This document shows, piece by piece, positions 1-4,381 of a DNA stretch of 5,148 nucleotides. Made by a program: the position numbers and the translations under genes. This DNA is from Anaerolineales bacterium. GTDB lineage: Bacteria; Chloroflexota; Anaerolineae; Anaerolineales; UBA11858. Numbering within the stretch: the first letter of the stretch is position 1; every line of letters starts with the position of its first letter. The notes beneath the pieces are model-generated. The model made no database searches. It was given only the letters and a program-made list of their open reading frames with translations, and had not been told where the DNA came from. Location: NCBI GenBank assembly GCA_015485245.1, contig WFTY01000305.1, forward strand, positions 1 to 5,148, written 5' to 3'.

Positions 1-23
1 GCAAACACGGGATTATGATTTCG

Positions 24-53
24 GAGCCGCCGCAAATGCGACGGCTCTTTTTT
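24..53 (+). terminator. Rho-independent terminator of a gene left of the window
   Basis: Bases 24-47 fold into a hairpin: GAGCCG pairs with CGGCTC, then one C/A mismatch, then CGC pairs with GCG around an AAAT loop. Six T follow directly (48-53). This is the textbook form of an intrinsic terminator for transcription from left to right. The gene it ends is not in the window. One reading frame from base 1 reaches a TGA at 16-18, so that gene could end there, but five codons are too few to prove it. The mirror orientation lacks a T run, so it is not bidirectional. Confidence 0.85.
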
Positions 54-75
54 GCTGCGTAGTCAGGGCATCTGG

Positions 76-354
76 TTGAGAAAGAAGCCCGTCAGTTTCC
101 AACTCCCCACACAGAACGCTATCGCTACCATGCTCCAAAACGCCATTCCAATCGCGGCGAATAGACTTTCACGAACCACATTATTGGGAGTAGTTTTAGA
201 TGGTATTCCCGTATGGGGGCTGATGTACAACATTTCCGGGGACACACTGATGTTCAGTGTGAACATTGAAGACGCTGAGGATGTTTATGCTATCCTGCAG
301 TATGAGGGCATTCCAATCCTCTACGCTCCAACCCTCCTTACCCCTGTCGTCTAG
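76..354 (+). CDS. Small hypothetical protein (92 aa)
   Basis: I do not recognise this protein. The reading frame is open from 52, but the TTG at 52 lies inside the T run of the terminator and cannot be the start of a transcript made downstream of it. I chose TTG at 76 because AGGG (65-68) lies seven bases before it, giving the basic N-terminus LRKKPVSFQL. The ATG at 130 (74 aa) is the alternative, but has no visible ribosome binding site. The middle reads as a compact alpha/beta domain: strand-like GVVLDGIPVWGLMY, then SGDTLMFSVN, an acidic turn EDAEDVY and a final IPILYAP strand. There is no signal peptide or membrane helix. Its base composition is more AT-rich than the genes to its right, and it stands alone, convergent with the minus-strand cluster. 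It could be a recently acquired or fast-evolving gene. That it codes at all is likely but not proven. Confidence 0.5.
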   Translation: MRKKPVSFQLPTQNAIATMLQNAIPIAANRLSRTTLLGVVLDGIPVWGLMYNISGDTLMFSVNIEDAEDVYAILQYEGIPILYAPTLLTPVV

Positions 355-429
355 TGAGGTATTATAACAATTTTTCTGAAACCCACGCAGCTTTCTCTTC
401 GCATGCTGATGGCTTGGTCATCAGTGCAG

Positions 430-882
430 CTATCCCGTAATCAGGAAACTGATAACGCTGGTGACATAGCCGATCAGCCCGATGACCAGGCAAAACGAGG
501 CGATGTGATAGCGACGGGTGCGGAAGTTGCGCTGCTCGATCAGCCTGATCAGAGTCTGATCGATATCCCCCATGCGATCCTGGGTACACCAACTCAGGCG
601 GAGAGGGCCTGCCAGCAGCACGATGGCGGAGAGCAGCACCAGAGCCAGCCCGGCGGCAATGGAAATACGGGCCAGCAAACTGGAAGCGGCGATTTTCGGC
701 CCGGAGAATCCGGTAATCGTCAGCGTGATGGTCACCAGGCTCAGGAGCATTTGCGCCCGGCTCTGCAGCACATTGAACGAGGCGGTCAGCATTTCATATA
801 GCTTATCGGGGCGGTCGCTGCCGTAGATCATTTTGATGTGTTCCAGCTCCCGCGCCGGCGATAGCTTTTCAACAAGCGCCAT
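430..882 (-). CDS. Three-helix membrane protein of unknown function (150 aa)
   Basis: This is a small inner-membrane protein, last in the minus-strand cluster. Residues 1-44 are soluble and mainly helical (KLYEMLTASFNVLQSRAQ). Hydrophobic segments follow at about 45-61, 72-94 and 126-149, and the chain ends on the third helix. The loop between helices 2 and 3 (about 95-125) is charged (MGDIDQTLIRLIEQRNFRTRRY) and, with the N-terminus, probably cytoplasmic. The ATG at 882 is supported by GGAG (891-894) eight bases upstream, and the preceding DinB-like gene stops 18 bases before it. I cannot name the family with certainty. The order soluble helix, two close membrane helices, charged helix, last membrane helix is similar to Pycsar-effector (PycTM/DUF5706-like) proteins, but this rests on layout only. 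No catalytic motif is visible. Confidence 0.85.
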   Translation of the reverse strand: MALVEKLSPARELEHIKMIYGSDRPDKLYEMLTASFNVLQSRAQMLLSLVTITLTITGFSGPKIAASSLLARISIAAGLALVLLSAIVLLAGPLRLSWCTQDRMGDIDQTLIRLIEQRNFRTRRYHIASFCLVIGLIGYVTSVISFLITG

Positions 883-900
883 GGAAAATGCTCCGTTGGT

Positions 901-1365
901 CTATTTCTGCGGGTGCCCGGCCAGCCACCACTGCCGGGTAAGCTGAATGTGTCCCACGTGAAGGGCGGTATGCTCCAGAGCGTGCCACAACCCCCAAGCA
1001 GCAGTTTTCTCGCCCTGATGACGCGGCGAGTAATGGGACTGCTCCAACTGTTCGATGGAGATTTCCTCCAGCAAGCGGGTGACGTTTTCCAGACTCTCGG
1101 CGAGCAGAGCACGCAACTGAGTATGCTGCAACCCCCGGGCGCGGAATTCGACTTCCCGATCCTGCCCGGAGGGACGCCCCAACACCACCTCGCCGATCAG
1201 GTATTGTTCCGTACCGGCCAGGTGAGCAATCAGCACGTTGATAGAGTTGGCATCCAGCGCGGGAGTCCAATCGAGGGCTTCAGGGGGCAGGTCGGCGATG
1301 GCCTCCCAGGCCAGTCGATGCAGGTTGGCGAGTTTGGTGAGGTAAACTTCGATCAGAGGGTGCAT
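901..1365 (-). CDS. DinB-like four-helix metal-binding protein (154 aa)
   Basis: This is a cytoplasmic member of the DinB/YfiT-like fold, a four-helix bundle that usually holds one divalent metal through three histidines. The expected ligands are visible: H48 in LIAHLAG and the H-x3-H pair H132 and H136 in EHTALHVGH. The N-terminal stretch (YLTKLANLHRLAWEAIADLPPEALDWTP) is the usual first helix plus the 'L-P-x-E-L-W' turn, and the length fits the family. Known members include DNA-damage-induced proteins of unknown activity and thiol (bacillithiol or mycothiol) dependent transferases; which applies here cannot be read. I use ATG 1365 because it begins at the family's usual N-terminus. The frame extends to TTG 1416, but those 17 codons lie in the end of the HD gene and look like shadow. 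ATG 1365 has no clear ribosome binding site and lies 13 bases after the HD stop, which suggests translational coupling. Confidence 0.85.
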   Translation of the reverse strand: MHPLIEVYLTKLANLHRLAWEAIADLPPEALDWTPALDANSINVLIAHLAGTEQYLIGEVVLGRPSGQDREVEFRARGLQHTQLRALLAESLENVTRLLEEISIEQLEQSHYSPRHQGEKTAAWGLWHALEHTALHVGHIQLTRQWWLAGHPQK

Positions 1366-1378
1366 GAGTAAAAGGGGG

Positions 1379-2020
1379 TTAGCGCTCGGCGCGCAGCTCT
1401 GCTTGCCATTGCTCAAAGAACGCGGTCAGAAAGCGGTCTCGCCCTTCGGCCAGCGCGCGCCCGGTGGGGGTGAACATGCGCGCTTTCAGTCTGCGCAGTT
1501 TGAAGAGATATTCGTGGTAGGGGGTGTGCGCCTCGCCAGGTTCCTTTTCGCCCGTTTCTAGAAAACGCTGCGATGGCGAGGCGTAGAGCGGCTGACGGCT
1601 CTGGACGGCGTAGGCAATCGAGCGCGCCGCGCCGATCGCCCCGATGGCGTCCAGCTTGTCAGCGTCGAAGAGCACTTTGGCCTCCAGCGTTTGCGGCGCT
1701 TCGCGATCATCCCGAAAGCGATGAGCGCGGATACAGTGCTCCACGGCCTGGATGCGTTCATCAGGCCAACTCTCGGCTTCCAGGATGCGGCGGGCGAAAT
1801 CGGCGGCGCTGTGATGGTGGGATTCGCGCTGACCGCTGTCCGCGGTCAATTGCCCGCCGTCCACATCATGGAGCAACGCCGCAGCGCGCACGATGTCCAG
1901 GTCTGCCCCCTCGGCCTCGGCGATGCGCTCCGCCAAGCGATAGACGCGCAAGATATGATCAAAACCGTGGACGGGGTCGTTCGCGGGGTACCAGGCACGG
2001 GCGATCTCAATTGACAACAT
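1379..2020 (-). CDS. HD-domain phosphohydrolase, YedJ/YpgQ type (213 aa)
   Basis: This is a soluble metal-dependent HD-superfamily enzyme of the small single-domain type. All expected metal ligands are visible in order: H22 in HGFDHILRVY, the doublet H51-D52 in LLHDVDGG, the HHH run at 68-70, H95 and H100 in VEHCIRAHRF, and D121 in LFDADKLDAIG. The C-terminal part (about residues 150-213) carries the typical tail. Known relatives such as B. subtilis YpgQ hydrolyse nucleoside triphosphates to monophosphate and pyrophosphate with manganese; the substrate here is unknown. The ATG at 2020 has no good ribosome binding site and lies 14 bases inside the end of the small membrane-protein gene, so its translation probably depends on ribosomes finishing that gene. 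A weak hairpin covers the start (2010-2030). The DinB-like gene starts 13 bases after its stop. Family assignment is firm, substrate is not. Confidence 0.92.
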   Translation of the reverse strand: MLSIEIARAWYPANDPVHGFDHILRVYRLAERIAEAEGADLDIVRAAALLHDVDGGQLTADSGQRESHHHSAADFARRILEAESWPDERIQAVEHCIRAHRFRDDREAPQTLEAKVLFDADKLDAIGAIGAARSIAYAVQSRQPLYASPSQRFLETGEKEPGEAHTPYHEYLFKLRRLKARMFTPTGRALAEGRDRFLTAFFEQWQAELRAER

Positions 2021-2171
2021 ACGTTGTAATCACATAAGCCAACGTTCCAAGGACCAGGAGTATCAATAAGCCACACCCGAAGACTTTGAACGTGAATTTC
2101 AGGATCGCCCGGATGATTGCCCAGATCACTGCCAGGGCGAGGATCAATATTGCGATGGTTGCGAATTCCAT
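2007..2171 (-). CDS. Small two-helix membrane protein (54 aa), easily missed
   Basis: This short gene sits between hutI and the HD gene. It reads ATG GAA TTC at 2171 and ends with TGA at 2007-2009. GGAGG at 2180-2184 lies eight bases upstream, the best ribosome binding site in the window, and the ATG is only four bases after the hutI stop. The product is very hydrophobic: helix one is about residues 4-24 (ATIAILILALAVIWAII), then a short basic turn (RAILKFTFK), then helix two about 32-52 (GCGLLILLVLGTLAYVI). It would be a helical hairpin in the membrane with a positive loop, which by the positive-inside rule should face the cytoplasm. No signal peptidase site is evident. I do not recognise a family. 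The last 14 bases overlap the HD gene start. Toxin-like or accessory-subunit roles are possible, but nothing supports one. Confidence 0.75.
   Translation of the reverse strand: MEFATIAILILALAVIWAIIRAILKFTFKVFGCGLLILLVLGTLAYVITTYVVN
2010..2030 (-). promoter_or_regulatory. Weak hairpin over the HD gene start codon
   Basis: In the minus-strand message ACAAC pairs with GTTGT around a GTAT loop (2015-2028). A further ATT/AAT pairing across one bulged C extends it. The ATG of the HD gene (2020) falls at the loop and stem edge. No ribosome binding site precedes that ATG, so the fold may keep the start closed until ribosomes leaving the overlapping small gene open it. The stem is AT-rich and weak, so it may also be chance. 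Confidence 0.3.
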
Positions 2172-2175
2172 GAGA

Positions 2176-3450
2176 TTATCCTCCAAGGGGGTAGACCCGG
2201 CCGCGTTTTATCACCGTGTGGACCAAGTTGCCGCCGAAGCGGTAGCCCAGGTGACGGTAGTCTGAGACATCAAGGATGAGCACATCGGCCAGTTTGCCGG
2301 GTTCAAGCGAACCGATTTGATCTTCCCGCCGGATGGCCGCGGCGGCGTTGATGGTTGCGGCGACGATGGCCTGGGCGGGCGTCAGACGCAGGTAGCGGCA
2401 GGCCAGGGCGATGGCGAATTGCATGGATTCGCACCAGGCCGTGCCGGGGTTGAGGTCGGTGGCGATGGCCAGGATGGCGCCCACTGCGAGCAAGTCTTTG
2501 GCCGGGGTGTAATGCCCCTCGGCCAAACCAAAAGGCGTGCACGGCAGCGAGACGGCCACCGTGTTCGAGGTCCCCAGAGCGGCGATATCCGGCGTGGAGG
2601 TCACCACCAAGTGATCCGCGGAGGCCGCGTCGAGCTCGACGGCCAGCGCCGCCCCGCCGAGGTTATCAAACTCGTCAGCGTGAATCTTCAAAGGGAAGCC
2701 CAGATCACGAGCAGTCTCCAGGATTTGGCGAGATTGTGCCAGGGTAAACGCCCCGGTTTCGCAGAAGACATCCACGAAGGGAGGGTCAGGGATTGGGGGA
2801 TCGGGTAGCTGGCCCCACCATGCTCGCACCGCGGGGAGCATCTGCTCACAAACCATGTCGGTATAGCCCTGGGGATCGTCTTTGAACTCCGGCGGGATGG
2901 CGTGCGCGCCGAGAAAGGTTGGCGCCAGATCCAGCGGTTCCTCACAGGTCAGCTCCAGAATGGCCTGTAGCATTTTGATTTCCGTTTCGGTTTCCAGGCC
3001 GTAGCCGCTTTTGACCTCGGCGGTGGTGGTGCCGTGGGCAAACATGCGCCGCAGGCGAGAGCGTGTCTCGGCGATCAGCTGCTCCAGCGAGGCGGTGCGC
3101 GTCTGGCGCACGGTGGAGACGATACCGCCGCCCGCCTGCATGATCTCCAGGTAGCTTTTGCCTTGCAAACGCATCTCAAACTCGGCAGCGCGGTCGCCGG
3201 CCCACACGGCGTGCGTGTGTGGGTCCACCAGGCCAGGCATGACCACTCGCCCACCAGCGTCCAGTCGCTCGGCGGCGGGATAGGCGGCCAGCAGCTCAGC
3301 GCTTGTACCCACTGCAGCGATACGCTCGCCGACGATGAGCAGCGCGCCGTCCTCGATGATGTTCAGCTCACCCAGGCGTTCGCCCCGCTGTGGTGGGCCT
3401 GCCAGGGTGAGCAATTGGGATGCGTTGTGGACAATGCGCTCAACGTTCAA
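2176..3450 (-). CDS. hutI: Imidazolonepropionase (EC 3.5.2.7)
   Basis: This enzyme opens the ring of 4-imidazolone-5-propionate to give N-formimino-L-glutamate, the third step of histidine breakdown, in the cytoplasm. It belongs to the amidohydrolase superfamily. The family marks are all present in 424 residues (usual length about 400-420): the N-terminal beta domain, the metal site H78-x-H80 in DPHTHAVWAG, EVKSGYGLETE (145-155), FLGAHAIPPE (179-188), H257 in KIHADEF, SADHL (277-281) and the metal aspartate D332 in ATDLNPG. The C-terminal beta domain ends with a NLVHTVIKRG strand. The start is TTG 3450: GAGAGGG (3456-3462) precedes it by five bases, and an in-frame TGA eight codons upstream leaves no earlier start. 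A proline-rich insertion (about 211-224, QLPDPPIPDPP) precedes FVDVFCE and is longer than the usual short linker. No hutH, hutU or hutG lies beside it. It is the first gene of the cluster. Confidence 0.95.
   Translation of the reverse strand: MNVERIVHNASQLLTLAGPPQRGERLGELNIIEDGALLIVGERIAAVGTSAELLAAYPAAERLDAGGRVVMPGLVDPHTHAVWAGDRAAEFEMRLQGKSYLEIMQAGGGIVSTVRQTRTASLEQLIAETRSRLRRMFAHGTTTAEVKSGYGLETETEIKMLQAILELTCEEPLDLAPTFLGAHAIPPEFKDDPQGYTDMVCEQMLPAVRAWWGQLPDPPIPDPPFVDVFCETGAFTLAQSRQILETARDLGFPLKIHADEFDNLGGAALAVELDAASADHLVVTSTPDIAALGTSNTVAVSLPCTPFGLAEGHYTPAKDLLAVGAILAIATDLNPGTAWCESMQFAIALACRYLRLTPAQAIVAATINAAAAIRREDQIGSLEPGKLADVLILDVSDYRHLGYRFGGNLVHTVIKRGRVYPLGG
2180..2184 (-). promoter_or_regulatory. 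Strong Shine-Dalgarno for the small membrane protein
   Basis: GGAGG on the minus strand, eight bases before the ATG at 2171, lies in the last codons before the hutI stop. Its perfect sequence and spacing are the main reason to accept the 54-residue gene as real. Confidence 0.75.
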
Positions 3451-3455
3451 TCTGA

Positions 3456-3462
3456 CCCTCTC
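3456..3462 (-). promoter_or_regulatory. Shine-Dalgarno deciding the TTG start of hutI
   Basis: GAGAGGG on the minus strand lies five bases before TTG 3450. With an in-frame stop further upstream and no ATG in between, it fixes TTG as the start of hutI. Confidence 0.7.
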
Positions 3463-3496
3463 TGCCTGAAATCATCTCGGTTTTCCAGTTGCATCG

Positions 3497-3525
3497 ATTA
3501 TGCCACGCCCGGCCTGATTTGCCAA
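3497..3525 (-). promoter_or_regulatory. Sigma-70-type promoter for the hutI cluster
   Basis: Read on the minus strand, TTGGCA (3520-3525) matches the -35 consensus at five of six bases. CATAAT (3497-3502) matches the -10 consensus at five of six. The spacer is exactly 17 bases. Transcription would begin near 3490, giving a leader of about 40 bases before the hutI TTG start. No other promoter of similar quality was noticed upstream of the cluster. Confidence 0.65.
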
Positions 3526-3555
3526 ATAGCTTACCCAACTGCCTTGCTTGTATAA

Positions 3556-3609
3556 GTGTACATCATCCCAGGAATCCCACTACACTTTTCGGGAAAGCCG
3601 GCGTGTAGT
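3556..3609. promoter_or_regulatory. Candidate operator: GTGTA/TACAC half-sites between divergent promoters
   Basis: ACTACAC (3579-3585) and GTGTAGT (3603-3609) form a perfect 7-base inverted repeat with 17 bases between the arms. A third copy of the core, GTGTA (3556-3560), lies within the palindrome TGTACA (3557-3562) and is inverted relative to TACAC at 3581. The set sits upstream of the -35 boxes of both divergent promoters, where a regulator could act on both. The obvious candidate is the adjacent OmpR-type protein, although that family more often binds direct repeats. The arms are short and chance cannot be excluded. Confidence 0.35.
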
Positions 3610-3622
3610 ACCGTGGTGCGGT

Positions 3623-3651
3623 TTGCAATTTTTTAAGATACCATATATAAT
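3623..3651 (+). promoter_or_regulatory. Sigma-70-type promoter for the response regulator gene
   Basis: TATAAT (3646-3651) is a perfect -10 box. TTGCAA (3623-3628) is a four-of-six -35 box at exactly 17 bases spacing. Transcription would begin near 3658 and leave a leader of about 55 bases before the ATG at 3714. Confidence 0.65.
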
Positions 3652-3713
3652 CGAACCAGCCTGAGGAAACAGTTAACCCGGTGGGGGATGCTGTTGGACA
3701 TTGAGTGAAGTGA

Positions 3714-4373
3714 ATGAATTCAACCATTCTATGCATTGAAGGGAAATACGCCGGTTCGCCAGCTTTTGTCGCGCAACTGGAAAAGAAAGGATATCATGTC
3801 GTCAGTTTTTCCACGGGCAAAGAGGCCCTGGCTGAGCTGGAAACGCTTCAGCCAAAGCTGGTCGTCGTCAACGCGCCAACCATGCGTACAACCGGCCTGC
3901 GCATCTGCCAGTCGCTGCGCGAGCGAATGGACGGCCTGCCGATCATCCTGATCGCCACTCCAGAGAAAGCCCCCACGCCGGATGAAACCTGCGCGAACGC
4001 CGTTTTGGTGCATCCCTTCACCGTGCGCAAACTCAGCAATCGCATCCGCGCACTGCTGCCTTTGCAGAGCAATCGCGTGTTGAAGGCCGGCGCGATTGAG
4101 CTAGACTTAGAAGGACGCCAGGTGCGCTGCAAACAGCGCAAGACTCATCTCACCCCACGGCTGACCCGTTTGCTGGAAGTGCTGATGCGCCGGGCAGGGG
4201 AGGCAATTGAGCGGAAGGAACTCTTCCGCGAGGTGTGGAACACCGATTTCACCGCCGATACGCGCACGCTGGATGTACACATCAGTTGGTTGCGCAAGGC
4301 GCTGGAAGAAGACCCCCGCAAGCCCAAATACCTGAAAACGCTGCGCGGCGTGGGCTACCGCCTGGATGTGTAA
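3714..4373 (+). CDS. OmpR/PhoB-family regulator with degenerate receiver (219 aa)
   Basis: This is a DNA-binding transcription regulator. Residues 1-115 have the pattern of a receiver domain, and about 122-219 form a complete OmpR-type winged helix with LTPRLTRLLEVLMRR, the recognition-helix region TRTLDVHISWLRKALEED and the closing YLKTLRGVGYRL. Key receiver residues are missing. The acidic pair after strand one is E9-G10 instead of two acids. The phospho-accepting aspartate is N53 (VVVNAPTMR). The conserved Ser/Thr position appears as A81 with T82 beside it. The lysine before P101 is H100 (VLVHPF). Phosphorylation at the usual site is therefore not expected; it may act constitutively, by dimer contacts or by a ligand. 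No histidine kinase is adjacent. It is divergent from hutI across a shared promoter region and may control that cluster. The ribosome binding site is weak (GAAG just before ATG). Its stop is eight bases from the end of the convergent methylase gene. Confidence 0.92.
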   Translation: MNSTILCIEGKYAGSPAFVAQLEKKGYHVVSFSTGKEALAELETLQPKLVVVNAPTMRTTGLRICQSLRERMDGLPIILIATPEKAPTPDETCANAVLVHPFTVRKLSNRIRALLPLQSNRVLKAGAIELDLEGRQVRCKQRKTHLTPRLTRLLEVLMRRAGEAIERKELFREVWNTDFTADTRTLDVHISWLRKALEEDPRKPKYLKTLRGVGYRLDV

Positions 4374-4381
4374 GTACGAGA

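Noticed and set aside
406..424. Hairpin CTGATG/CATCAG as terminator of the minus-strand cluster
   Set aside because: The six-base stem is not followed by a T run in the minus direction, and is weak in the + direction too. The true terminator was not found.
913..1371. Long open frame on the + strand opposite the DinB-like gene
   Set aside because: It mirrors a well-supported gene with clear histidine ligands. Its own product is low-complexity Gln/Gly/Pro with no domain.
1366..1416. TTG start at 1416 for the DinB-like protein
   Set aside because: The extra 17 residues lie inside the HD gene, have no ribosome binding site and do not belong to the fold; ATG 1365 fits the family start.
1573..2037. 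Arginine-rich open frame on the + strand
   Set aside because: Antisense to the HD gene; the high Arg, Pro and Ala content is typical of a shadow frame in GC-rich DNA.
2011..2039. TTGACA at 2011 as a + strand promoter
   Set aside because: No -10 box at 16-18 bases, and it lies inside coding sequence of the other strand.
3034..3555. 173-codon open frame on the + strand
   Set aside because: It is antisense to the conserved hutI N-terminus and runs across the divergent promoter region; no binding site or domain is seen.
3688..3708. Six-codon leader frame (MLLDIE) before the regulator gene
   Set aside because: The G-rich run touches its ATG directly, too close for a binding site, and the peptide shows no attenuator-like codon run.
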